From the NCBI GenBank assembly GCA_958420145.1, contig CATZIR010000013.1, forward strand, positions 1-12,190: 12,190 nt of DNA, read 5' to 3'. Shown here one piece after another: positions 1 through 6,299 of this stretch; within the stretch, counting starts at the first letter, position 1; each line of letters begins with the position of its first letter. Source of the DNA: an uncultured Eubacteriales bacterium (lineage in GTDB: Bacteria > Bacillota > Clostridia > Christensenellales > UBA1242). Both the position numbers and the translations under genes were made by a program. Under the pieces are notes generated by a model that was not told the origin of the DNA, searched no databases, and was given only the letters and a program-made list of their open reading frames with translations.

Positions 1-633
1 ATCTTTTTTCTCTCTATAAAAATACTTGTAGTTGTAGTCTTGGTTTACATGTTGAAATTCGTGTTCAATAGTTGTGATAAGTTCAAATGGGTTAGAGTTA
101 AATAGTAGGTAATTATTAATGTAAACATAAGTTCCATCATATTCTCCAGACAATTCACCACAATATAAAGAATTTTCATCTTCAACAAGTCTTAGTAGTA
201 GATTTTTATTTCCAAACAAATTCTTTTTGTTATCAAAGTGCCATTTGAGAACCTGCGCTCTTTCTTTCAAATTTAGGTTTTTCCATATTGGCATATAGTA
301 AGCATTATAAAAATTGTTCTTGTTTATCTTTACGCTAAATAATTTTTCTTTGCCTTCAACAATTTTAGAATATACACCCATAATTTCGCTAATAGAGTCT
401 AGATTATAGTAATTTTGCTTCAAAAAATTGTTGGCATCATCAAGAGTTTTTGGGGAGTAGTGTGCGTTTTTAAAAATTTCGTATAGATCGTCAAAAAACA
501 GCCCAAAGTATTCAATAATCTGCCCATCATAGATTAAATCTTCAACTTTATCTGGGTCTTTCAAACAATTTTTATATTCTTTTTTTATATCTTCTTGCGA
601 TGGTATAAAGTCGTTATAAATTAATTCTTCCAT
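1..633 (-). CDS. Putative zinc metallopeptidase-like protein (partial, C-terminus beyond the left edge)
   Basis: The reverse strand is open from an ATG at 633 to the window edge without a stop, giving 211 residues (MEELIYNDFIPSQ...). I do not recognise the family. The clearest feature is ELITTIEHEFQHVNQ, an HExxH motif with H191, E192 and H195, preceded by a short hydrophobic strand (TYVYINNYLLF). That strand-then-HExxH-helix arrangement is typical of zincin metallopeptidases, in which the two histidines bind zinc and the glutamate activates water. The third zinc ligand would lie past the edge and cannot be seen. The first ~170 residues are acidic and lysine-rich and show no signal peptide or membrane segment, so the protein is probably cytoplasmic. 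It diverges from the MarR-type gene. The start is chosen because a consensus promoter lies just upstream and the next in-frame Met is ~70 residues in; no Shine-Dalgarno is visible. The reading frame is solid; the enzymatic role is inferred. Confidence 0.75.
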   Translation of the reverse strand, partial: MEELIYNDFIPSQEDIKKEYKNCLKDPDKVEDLIYDGQIIEYFGLFFDDLYEIFKNAHYSPKTLDDANNFLKQNYYNLDSISEIMGVYSKIVEGKEKLFSVKINKNNFYNAYYMPIWKNLNLKERAQVLKWHFDNKKNLFGNKNLLLRLVEDENSLYCGELSGEYDGTYVYINNYLLFNSNPFELITTIEHEFQHVNQDYNYKYFYREKKD

Positions 634-639
634 ATTTTT

Positions 640-667
640 ATTATAAAGTTATGCCTAAATTTTGTCA
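640..667 (-). promoter_or_regulatory. Promoter of the zincin-like gene, possibly leaderless
   Basis: On the minus strand, TTGACA (667-662) and TATAAT (645-640) are separated by 16 bp, a full match to the housekeeping sigma-A consensus. The -10 ends only 6 nt before the ATG at 633, so transcription would begin at or next to the start codon, leaving no room for a ribosome binding site. Confidence 0.75.
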
Positions 668-697
668 ATATGTTACATCTAATTTATTTACACTCGC

Positions 698-726
698 TTG
701 ACACGATAGTTATAAAAGTATATAAT
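698..726 (+). promoter_or_regulatory. Promoter of the MarR-family gene
   Basis: TTGACA (698-703) and TATAAT (721-726) are separated by 17 bp, a perfect sigma-A-type consensus. The predicted start is near 733, leaving a ~20-nt leader that includes the AAGGAAG ribosome binding site at 738-744. Confidence 0.85.
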
Positions 727-734
727 TCAATTAT
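722..734. promoter_or_regulatory. Palindromic candidate operator over the -10 and +1
   Basis: ATAATT-c-AATTAT is a perfect 13-bp palindrome overlapping the -10 hexamer and the expected transcription start of the MarR-family gene. Its position suits a repressor site, and autoregulation is common among MarR proteins. The AT-richness means chance cannot be excluded. Confidence 0.45.
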
Positions 735-752
735 TCAAAGGAAGAATTGGCT

Positions 753-1169
753 ATGGAAAAAAATAATTTAGTAAAAAATATTATTAAGGTTTGTTCAAGA
801 CTAGAAAATCTTTGCGAAGGTTTTGATATAGATAGCAAAACAAACCTAATTTCTAGCAAACTAAAGGTACTACTATTTATTGGCGACGGCAAAAATGTTT
901 CGCCTAGCGACATTATCGATAAGGTGGGACTAGCAAAAAGCAACCTTGCGCTTCTGTGCAAATCACTCTATAACGAAGGGCTAATTTCTAAAAACAAAGA
1001 CGAGTTTGATAGCCGTGTAATTTTTTATAGCCTAACCGAAAAAGGTCAAAACTATCTAGACGAACAACTAGACAATATGACCAAAAACTTTAAGGGACAA
1101 CTAGCCTACAAAAATATGTTTAGAGAGATAGACAGACTTTTAGTTAGCTTAAAAGATATAATTGAATAA
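753..1169 (+). CDS. MarR-family winged-helix transcriptional regulator
   Basis: This is a 138-aa protein of typical MarR length. Residues ~35-100 form the winged helix-turn-helix: SPSDIIDKVGLAKSNLALLCKS fits the helix pair with the recognition helix at ~59-74, and the wing contains the DSRV element (86-89) followed by FYSLTEKG, a hallmark of the family. The flanking N- and C-terminal helices would form the dimer interface. The ATG at 753 is preferred over a TTG at 747 because AAGGAAG (738-744) is 8 nt from the ATG but only 2 nt from the TTG. MarR proteins usually repress genes for drug, phenolic or oxidative stress and release DNA on binding a ligand; the ligand here is unknown. It has its own consensus promoter with a palindrome over the -10. 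Possible targets are itself, the divergent zincin-like gene and the downstream metalloregulator. Confidence 0.85.
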   Translation: MEKNNLVKNIIKVCSRLENLCEGFDIDSKTNLISSKLKVLLFIGDGKNVSPSDIIDKVGLAKSNLALLCKSLYNEGLISKNKDEFDSRVIFYSLTEKGQNYLDEQLDNMTKNFKGQLAYKNMFREIDRLLVSLKDIIE

Positions 1170-1193
1170 AATTGCTTAACGACTTTATTATAA

Positions 1194-1222
1194 TTGACAA
1201 GACATTTTTAAAATGATAAATT
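1194..1222 (+). promoter_or_regulatory. Promoter of the PerR/Fur-like gene
   Basis: TTGACA (1194-1199) is followed 17 bp later by TAAATT (1217-1222), a 4/6 match to the -10. No terminator is seen between the MarR-type gene and this promoter, so read-through from the upstream gene is also possible. Confidence 0.6.
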
Positions 1223-1245
1223 AATAATAATTAAGGAGAAAAATT

Positions 1246-1623
1246 ATGGCAAGACAAACCAATCAAAAAGAAATAATTATGGATGTTTTGGAAGAAATGA
1301 ACCATCCAACAGCAGACGAACTACTTGTTAAAATCGAAAAAAAATATGGACCTTTTAGTAAGGCAACTTTATATAGAAATTTGGCTAAATTTGTAGAAGA
1401 TGGCAAGGTTGATAGAATTGCTCTAAGCGACGCAGTTGTTAGATACGAAAAAGCAAAAGATTTTCACTATCATTTAGCATGCGAAAGATGTGGAAAAATA
1501 GAAGACTTGATGCTTCCAAATCCACTTGTTTTCCCAGAAAAAATTATGGGCTACATAATCGACGCTCACGAACTAACTTTCTACGGAATTTGTCCAAAAT
1601 GTCAAAAGAAAGAACAAAATTAA
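1246..1623 (+). CDS. Fur-family metalloregulator, PerR-like
   Basis: The 125-aa protein has a winged helix (HPTADELLVKI...SKATLYRNLAKF) and the Fur dimer/metal domain with HYHLACERCG and ICPKC. By alignment from memory to Bacillus subtilis PerR, the structural zinc cysteines are C79, C82, C116 and C119, and the regulatory metal ligands H37, H91, H93 and D104 match H20, H74, H76 and D87. The D85 ligand is replaced by E68. PerR proteins repress peroxide-defence genes and are inactivated by metal-catalysed histidine oxidation; Fur proteins sense iron. The aspartate at D87 favours a PerR-type reading, but target genes are not in the window. The N-terminus is ~17 residues shorter than B. subtilis PerR. 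AAGGAG (1233-1238) lies 7 nt before the ATG. It ends at a bidirectional terminator shared with recF. The family is certain; PerR versus Fur is likely but unproven. Confidence 0.85.
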   Translation: MARQTNQKEIIMDVLEEMNHPTADELLVKIEKKYGPFSKATLYRNLAKFVEDGKVDRIALSDAVVRYEKAKDFHYHLACERCGKIEDLMLPNPLVFPEKIMGYIIDAHELTFYGICPKCQKKEQN

Positions 1624-1630
1624 TGAAACA

Positions 1631-1658
1631 AAAACTCACTTAAAAAAGTGAGTTTTTT
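1631..1658. terminator. Bidirectional intrinsic terminator between the PerR-like gene and recF
   Basis: The 9-bp stem AACTCACTT (1633-1641) / AAGTGAGTT (1646-1654) has an AAAA loop. It is followed by a run of T on the plus strand and by TTTTTGTTT on the minus strand, so it can stop both convergent genes. The recF stop codon directly adjoins it. Confidence 0.85.
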
Positions 1659-2746
1659 TATCTTATAACTTTTCCGTCTTCCACACGAATTATTGTTGCG
1701 TTGTCGAGCAAATATTCATTGACATTTGTTGTGGTTAAAATGGTTTGAATTTCTCTTGTTTTTTCAAGTAGTCTTGATTGTCTGTCTTTGTCTAGTTCGC
1801 TAAGCACATCATCTAGTAGCAAGATAGGATATTCGCCACATTCATCCTTGAAAATTTCAAGTTCAGCAAGTTTCAAACTTAGTGCTATTGTTCGGTGTTG
1901 ACCTTGACTTCCAAAAGTTCTAATATCAACGCCGTCAACAAGCATTGCAATGTCGTCTCTATGAGGTCCTACTGTGGTGTAGCCAAGTTTTATGTCTTTT
2001 GGTTTGCTTAATTCGTATTCTTTTAGTAGTTTGCTTTCGATTTCTTGTTCGCTTTCGCCAACAATTCCTTGATATTCTAACTCCAAGTTTTCTTGCGAAC
2101 TAGTTAGGTATGCGTGACTATTTTTTGCATACACCTTTAGTTTTTCCAAAAACTTTATTCTCCAAGAAATTATCTTTGCACCAACATTTGCTAGTTGCAT
2201 AGTCCAAATAGGCAAGGTTTGTTCCAAAGTGTTTGTGTCTAATGTTTCTTTTAGCAGTTTGTTTCGGCTTTCCAGTATCTTGTTATATTTTAGTAGCAAA
2301 TAGAAATAGTTCTTGCTTAGTTGCGAAATGTCGGTGTCCAAAAATTTTCTTCTATCTTGTGGTGCATCTTTAACAAGTTTTAGTTCGTCTGGCGAAAAGT
2401 ATACGCACTTTACAGCGCCCACAAGGTCGGCAATTTTTAGGATATTGACACGGTTTACTTTTACTATTTTTTTGCCACGACGCTTGAGCATAATCTCAAT
2501 TTTTTTATTACCCGCCTTCGTTTCGTAGTCTAACAAAATGTTTGCACTATCACAATTCCACTTAACAAGTTCGCTTTCTTTTGTGGTGCGTGGACTTTTT
2601 GCCACGGCGCAGTAGTAGATTGCTTCGAGCAGGTTAGTTTTGCCTTGTGCGTTCTTTCCAAGTAGCACATTTAGGCTTGGCGAAAAATATACCTTTTCTT
2701 CGGTATAGTTTCGGTAGTTATTTAGTTTTATGCTGTTTATTTTCAT
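1658..2746 (-). CDS. recF: DNA replication and repair protein RecF
   Basis: RecF is an SMC-like ATPase that works with RecO and RecR to load RecA onto gapped single-stranded DNA during recombinational repair and fork restart. The 362-aa length is standard. Visible motifs are the Walker A GKNAQGKTN (30-38) just after the typical KLNNYRNY opening, the ABC signature SQGQ (280-283), and Walker B ILLLDDVLSELD (308-319) with its D-loop. The gene usually follows dnaN on the same strand; here it lies upstream of dnaA and is divergent from it. A weak ribosome binding site (AGGAATTAGGCG) precedes the ATG, and an extended -10 lies ~20 bp further up. It terminates at the hairpin shared with the PerR-like gene. 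All key ATPase motifs are intact, so it should be functional. Confidence 0.96.
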   Translation of the reverse strand: MKINSIKLNNYRNYTEEKVYFSPSLNVLLGKNAQGKTNLLEAIYYCAVAKSPRTTKESELVKWNCDSANILLDYETKAGNKKIEIMLKRRGKKIVKVNRVNILKIADLVGAVKCVYFSPDELKLVKDAPQDRRKFLDTDISQLSKNYFYLLLKYNKILESRNKLLKETLDTNTLEQTLPIWTMQLANVGAKIISWRIKFLEKLKVYAKNSHAYLTSSQENLELEYQGIVGESEQEIESKLLKEYELSKPKDIKLGYTTVGPHRDDIAMLVDGVDIRTFGSQGQHRTIALSLKLAELEIFKDECGEYPILLLDDVLSELDKDRQSRLLEKTREIQTILTTTNVNEYLLDNATIIRVEDGKVIR

Positions 2747-2767
2747 TTCGCCTAATTCCTATATGTT

Positions 2768-2776
2768 ATTATATCA
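2768..2776 (-). promoter_or_regulatory. Extended -10 promoter of recF
   Basis: Reading the minus strand, TGATATAAT (2776-2768) is a perfect TGnTATAAT extended -10. No good -35 is present at the normal spacing, as is usual for this promoter class. The predicted start is ~15-20 nt upstream of the recF ATG. Confidence 0.6.
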
Positions 2777-2882
2777 AAACACACTCAAAATTCATAATGA
2801 TTTGACTAGTTTTAATTGCAAAACGATGTTTTGGTTACGGAGTTTAGCATAAATTTTACCAGCCAAAAATTAATAAAAAATT

Positions 2883-2924
2883 TTGACTTTTTTTATTCCA
2901 TTACTATATAATTTGTGATATAAT
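2883..2924 (+). promoter_or_regulatory. dnaA promoter region with two overlapping -10 elements
   Basis: TTGACT (2883-2888) pairs with TATAAT (2907-2912) at 18-bp spacing. A second, extended -10 TGATATAAT lies at 2916-2924. Either can give a short leader before GGAG (2938-2941) and the ATG at 2949. The 200 bp between recF and dnaA hold no TTATCCACA-like box, so DnaA autorepression through a classic box in this promoter is not evident. Confidence 0.7.
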
Positions 2925-2948
2925 AACTAATATTATTGGAGAAATATA

Positions 2949-4310
2949 ATGCAAAATTTGAAAGAGAATTGGAATAAGTTACTCGACCTACTAGAAAAAG
3001 AAGTAACAGCCGTTAGTTTTGACCTATGGATAAAAACTTGCGAGCCTATTGAAATAAAAAACAACTGCCTTATTATCGGGGCTAGTAGCGAAACTGCTAA
3101 AAAGAGAATTTTGGAACTACATAGCACTCAAATAAAACTTGCTATTGCCGAAGCATTTGAAGATGTTACAAGTTTTGAGATTTTTAGCCCAGAAGAAGCA
3201 AACGAATACGAAAGCCATAAAGAGAAAGAGCCAGCAAATGTAATTTCTAGCGACATCGTAGAGCAAGCAACAAATCGTAAATTAAACCCAAAATACACCT
3301 TTGATAGTTTTGTTGTTGGCAAGAGCAATCAGTTTGTTTACGCAGCAAGTCGTAGCGTCGCCGAAAATCCTAGTGGCAAAATCAATCCACTATTTATTTA
3401 CGGTGGAGTAGGACTAGGTAAAACTCACCTTATGCACGCCATTGGTAACTACTTAGCTCAAACAAGACCCGAACTAAAAGTTTGCTATGTTACTTGCGAG
3501 CAATTTACCAACGACTATATTGACTCACTTAGAACATCTGGTAATAAAGATAAAAGCATTAGCCAATTTAGAGAAAAATATCGTAATGTAGATGTCTTGA
3601 TTGTCGACGATATTCAATTTATCGCAAACAAACTAGAAACACAAGAAGAGTTTTTCCACACCTTTAACGACCTATATCAAAACAACAAGCAAGTTATTAT
3701 TGCAAGCGATAGGTCACCAAAAGAAATTCCAACTCTAACCGATAGACTTACATCAAGACTTATGAGTGGTCTTATGCAAGACATTCAATCACCAGACTTT
3801 GAAACCAGAGTTGCCATACTAAAGAAAAAGGCACAAGAAGAAGGCTATAATGTCGACGACGAAGTTATCGACTTTATCGCAGAGAAAATAGACACCAACA
3901 TTCGTGAATTAGAAGGCTCACTATCAAAAGTATGCTTCTATGCCAACTTGCTTGGCAAAAAATTTGCTACAATGGACGACGCAAAAGAAGCGCTAAAAGA
4001 AGAAGTTGCCGAAAAAACTAGCCTTAGTCCAGACACCATTATCGAAACAGTGTGCAAATACTACAATGTTTCAAAACAAGATTTGCTTGGCAAAAAGAAA
4101 AATAAAGAGTTTGTCGACCCAAGACAGATGTGTATGTATTTAATAACCGAACTACTTGACTTGCCACTAGCGAGTGTTGGAAAGATATTTGATAAAAAAG
4201 ACCACACAACAATTATCTACGCAAGGGACAAGATTAGTGCGCAACTAAAGACCAATCAAAAACTCAAAGTAGAAGCCACAGACCTAAAAAATATGATAAT
4301 GAAGCGATAA
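2949..4310 (+). CDS. dnaA: Chromosomal replication initiator protein DnaA
   Basis: DnaA is the AAA+ initiator that binds DnaA boxes at oriC, forms an ATP-dependent filament and melts the origin before helicase loading. At 453 aa it has normal length and all four domains. Domain I spans ~1-75, a short acidic linker follows (~80-108), and the AAA+ core has Walker A GGVGLGKT (152-159) and Walker B VLIVDDIQF (216-224). Domain IV is the helix-turn-helix with DPRQMCMYLITELLDLPL (390-407) and the DnaA signature around KKDHTTIIYARDKI (416-429), including the base-contacting DHTT. GGAG is 7 nt before the ATG. The next gene is dnaN, and the intervening region holds the DnaA boxes. Domain II is shorter than in many relatives, which is normal variation. 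Confidence 0.98.
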   Translation: MQNLKENWNKLLDLLEKEVTAVSFDLWIKTCEPIEIKNNCLIIGASSETAKKRILELHSTQIKLAIAEAFEDVTSFEIFSPEEANEYESHKEKEPANVISSDIVEQATNRKLNPKYTFDSFVVGKSNQFVYAASRSVAENPSGKINPLFIYGGVGLGKTHLMHAIGNYLAQTRPELKVCYVTCEQFTNDYIDSLRTSGNKDKSISQFREKYRNVDVLIVDDIQFIANKLETQEEFFHTFNDLYQNNKQVIIASDRSPKEIPTLTDRLTSRLMSGLMQDIQSPDFETRVAILKKKAQEEGYNVDDEVIDFIAEKIDTNIRELEGSLSKVCFYANLLGKKFATMDDAKEALKEEVAEKTSLSPDTIIETVCKYYNVSKQDLLGKKKNKEFVDPRQMCMYLITELLDLPLASVGKIFDKKDHTTIIYARDKISAQLKTNQKLKVEATDLKNMIMKR

Positions 4311-4514
4311 AATGTGAATATGTGGACAACTTAAAAAAGTTATACCTAAGTTATCCACAAGAAATTTTAAAAATTTTATAACTATTATTTCCACAATTAT
4401 TTAATGTGTGTTATAATAAAAATGACAAAATTAATGGCTATCCACATACTCACAGTCATTAATAAGAAGAATATTATTTAATAAAAAAAAATTAATAAAC
4501 AAAGGGAGAATGAG
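4311..4514. other. oriC: Candidate oriC: DnaA-box cluster and AT-rich unwinding region
   Basis: The dnaA-dnaN spacer contains a perfect DnaA box TTATCCACA (4351-4359, plus), CTATCCACA (4438-4446, plus, one mismatch), TTGTCCACA (4329-4321, minus, one mismatch), ATATTCACA (4321-4313, minus, one mismatch to TTATNCACA) and the weaker ATTTCCACA (4387-4395). The last good box is flanked by the inverted repeat ATTAATG (4430-4436) / CATTAAT (4457-4463). After it, ~4458-4500 is almost pure A/T and is the likely unwinding element, as in Bacillus, where this element also lies between dnaA and dnaN. A convincing DnaA-trio series is not visible. This arrangement is the standard Firmicutes signature of the origin. 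Confidence 0.8.
4409..4417 (+). promoter_or_regulatory. Extended -10 candidate promoter for dnaN inside oriC
   Basis: TGTTATAAT (4409-4417) is a full extended -10. The hexamer at the -35 position (TTCCAC) is poor and overlaps a weak DnaA box. A transcript from here would have a ~90-nt leader before the dnaN ribosome binding site. dnaN may also be read from the dnaA promoter, as no terminator lies between them. Confidence 0.5.
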
Positions 4515-5624
4515 ATGAAATTATTTTGTGAAGGTTTAGACTTAAGTGACGCAGTTTTGAAAGTTATCAAAGCTGCAAGCAACAAGACAACAAACCCAAT
4601 ATTAGAAGGAATCAAACTAGTAGCCGAAGATGATACATTAACACTAGTAGCAACAGACGGAGAACTAGCAATAGAAAAGAAAATAAAAGCAAATGTAGAA
4701 ATCGAAGGTCAAACAGTAGTTCCAGGTAGACTATTTTCTGAGTTCGTTAAAAAGTTATCTAATGAACAAATAGAACTAACTCTAAATAGTAATAACCAAC
4801 TAAAACTAAAATACACAGATAGTGAAGTATATATGCAATGTCTAAATGTTAGCGAATTCCCAGTAATTCAACAAATTAGCAATGCACAATTTTTCACAAT
4901 GAAGCAAGCAGACTTTAAGGACCTTGTAGAAAAGACAATTTTCTGCGTAGCCCTAGACGACACCAGACCAATTCTAAAAGGTTGCTTGCTAGAAATTAGC
5001 AAATCTGGAGCAAAGAGCATTGCACTAGACGGCTACCGTTTAGCACTTGCTAAAAAACCAATCGTAGATTGCTCAACCGAAATGAAAGTTGTTGTTCCTG
5101 GTAGAAGTTTGAGCGAATTATCAAAACTACTAGATAACGATGAGTCAAACATTAGAATACTTGTTCAACGCAACTACCTAATGGCAGAAGTCAATAGCAC
5201 AAAAATTATCACAAGACTACTTGGCACAGGTGATGACTACATTAACTACAACCAAATTATTCCAACAGAGTTCAAAACAACAGTTGTTGTTCAAAAAAAT
5301 CAACTAGAACAAGCACTAGAAAGAGTTGCAATTTTGGCAAGAGCCAGCAACGACAACAGTGCAACATTTGAGTTCAAAGAAAATCTACTCACATTGCAAG
5401 CAAGAGCAGAAATTGGTAATGTAACCGAAAAAGTTACAGTATCAGTTGTAGGCGAAGACCTAACGGCAATATTCGATAATTTCTTTGTTAGAGAATGTTT
5501 GGGCGCAATTAGTGACGACTTTGTTAAAATCGAACTAAACGGACCAATTAACCCTTGCGTTATTGTTCCACACACTGGCGACGAATATCTATACCTAGTT
5601 TTGCCTATTAGACAATTTAGATAA
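4515..5624 (+). CDS. dnaN: DNA polymerase III beta subunit (sliding clamp)
   Basis: DnaN dimerises into the ring that tethers DNA polymerase III to DNA and acts as a docking platform for repair and ligase proteins. The 369-aa product fits the three-fold repeated clamp domain (roughly 1-120, 125-245, 250-369). Recognisable elements include LDLSDAVLKVIKAASNKTTNPILEG near the start, LDDTRPILKGCLLE and ALDGYRLAL in the middle domain, and the C-terminal PCVIVPHTGDEYLYLVLPIR that forms part of the partner-binding pocket. GGGAG (4504-4508) lies 6 nt before the ATG. It follows the oriC spacer and ends just before a terminator; recF and the S4-domain gene often found next are absent here. Confidence 0.97.
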   Translation: MKLFCEGLDLSDAVLKVIKAASNKTTNPILEGIKLVAEDDTLTLVATDGELAIEKKIKANVEIEGQTVVPGRLFSEFVKKLSNEQIELTLNSNNQLKLKYTDSEVYMQCLNVSEFPVIQQISNAQFFTMKQADFKDLVEKTIFCVALDDTRPILKGCLLEISKSGAKSIALDGYRLALAKKPIVDCSTEMKVVVPGRSLSELSKLLDNDESNIRILVQRNYLMAEVNSTKIITRLLGTGDDYINYNQIIPTEFKTTVVVQKNQLEQALERVAILARASNDNSATFEFKENLLTLQARAEIGNVTEKVTVSVVGEDLTAIFDNFFVRECLGAISDDFVKIELNGPINPCVIVPHTGDEYLYLVLPIRQFR

Positions 5625-5630
5625 AAAAAC

Positions 5631-5658
5631 AAAAACGCTTTTAATAAGGCGTTTTTTT
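5631..5658 (+). terminator. Intrinsic terminator after dnaN
   Basis: AAAACGCTT and AAGGCGTTTT form a stem with one T-G wobble and a short AT-rich loop, followed by a run of seven T. It separates the dnaA-dnaN unit from the rpmH operon. Confidence 0.8.
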
Positions 5659-5679
5659 ATGCTAACTTTTCAATAATGG

Positions 5680-5708
5680 TTGACATAGTTTTTAATTTCT
5701 TATATAAT
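5680..5708 (+). promoter_or_regulatory. Promoter of the rpmH-rnpA-yidD-yidC-jag operon
   Basis: TTGACA (5680-5685) and TATAAT (5703-5708) at 17-bp spacing are a perfect consensus. The start would be near 5715, giving a leader of ~64 nt. This leader contains an AT-rich hairpin AAAAACAA (5722-5729) / TTGTTTTT (5734-5741). Confidence 0.9.
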
Positions 5709-5778
5709 AAATTCGCTTTATAAAAACAAGTTGTTGTTTTTTTATTGTGCAAATTAATAAAAAAGGAGCAAGAAAGAA

Positions 5779-5922
5779 ATGAAAAGAACATATCAACCAA
5801 AGAAAAGATCTAGAAACAAAGTTCATGGTTTTAGACAAAGAATGAAAACTTTCAACGGTAGAAAAGTTTTATCAAGACGCCGTCGTAGAGGCAGAAAAGT
5901 GCTAACTGTTAAGCACAAATAA
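5779..5922 (+). CDS. rpmH: 50S ribosomal protein L34
   Basis: The 47-aa basic protein [18 protein letters not shown]... matches the almost invariant L34 start and the arginine-rich [16 protein letters not shown] core. L34 binds 23S rRNA in the large ribosomal subunit. It is about three residues longer than the common 44 aa because of a VKHK tail. GGAG (5765-5768) lies 10 nt before the ATG. It is the first gene of the operon, and rnpA starts only 20 nt after its stop. The rpmH-rnpA pairing near dnaA is nearly universal in bacteria. Confidence 0.97.
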   Translation: MKRTYQPKKRSRNKVHGFRQRMKTFNGRKVLSRRRRRGRKVLTVKHK

Positions 5923-5942
5923 TTTTGTTAAAGTGATGAAAA

Positions 5943-6299
5943 GTGAAAAAAGAAAATAGATTAAAAAAACGCAAAGAATTTGCATACATCTTCAAAAAGG
6001 GTGAAAGCCTTAGTTCTAAACACATCGTGCTAACCTTCACGCCAAGCAAACTAAAAAAATATAAAGTTGGTTGTAGTTGTGGAAAAAAGGTCGGCAAAGC
6101 AGTTGTTAGAAACAAGGTCAAGCGTAGAGTAAAAGAAGCGGTTTATGCTAATAGAAATTTGCTCAAAGTGGGTTATAACTACATCTTTGTTGGCAAACAA
6201 AACTCTAGCCTTGCCACTTTTGAAGAAATAAAACAAGAAGTTGAATTTTTGCTTAGTAAAATGAGCGAAAATGTCCAGAAAAATGAGAAAAATAGTTAA
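5943..6299 (+). CDS. rnpA: Ribonuclease P protein component
   Basis: RnpA binds RNase P RNA and helps recognise the 5' leader of precursor tRNAs. The 118-aa basic protein begins RLKKRKEFAYIFKKG, matching the family's R(L)KK..DF..VFKKG opening, and has the RNR motif VGKAVVRNKVKRRVKEA (50-66). The segment before it reads VGCSCGKKVG (42-51), where most homologues have G.SVSKKVG, so two cysteines replace the usual residues. The start is a GTG at 5943: an ATG at 5936 is out of frame and stops quickly, and AAGTGAT just upstream can pair with the 16S rRNA 3' end. Its 3' end overlaps the next gene by 29 nt, which suggests translational coupling. Confidence 0.95.
   Translation: MKKENRLKKRKEFAYIFKKGESLSSKHIVLTFTPSKLKKYKVGCSCGKKVGKAVVRNKVKRRVKEAVYANRNLLKVGYNYIFVGKQNSSLATFEEIKQEVEFLLSKMSENVQKNEKNS

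Noticed and set aside
747..752. TTG start for the MarR-family gene, two codons upstream
   Set aside because: The AAGGAAG ribosome binding site would be only 2 nt away; the ATG at 753 has proper spacing.
2747..2948. recF-dnaA spacer as a second origin element
   Set aside because: It contains AT-rich sequence and small hairpins (for example CAAAAC/GTTTTG at 2819-2833) but no DnaA box close to TTATCCACA.
4377..4392. CTATTATTT as a DnaA-trio
   Set aside because: It is too short, is far from the perfect box, and resembles ordinary AT-rich sequence.
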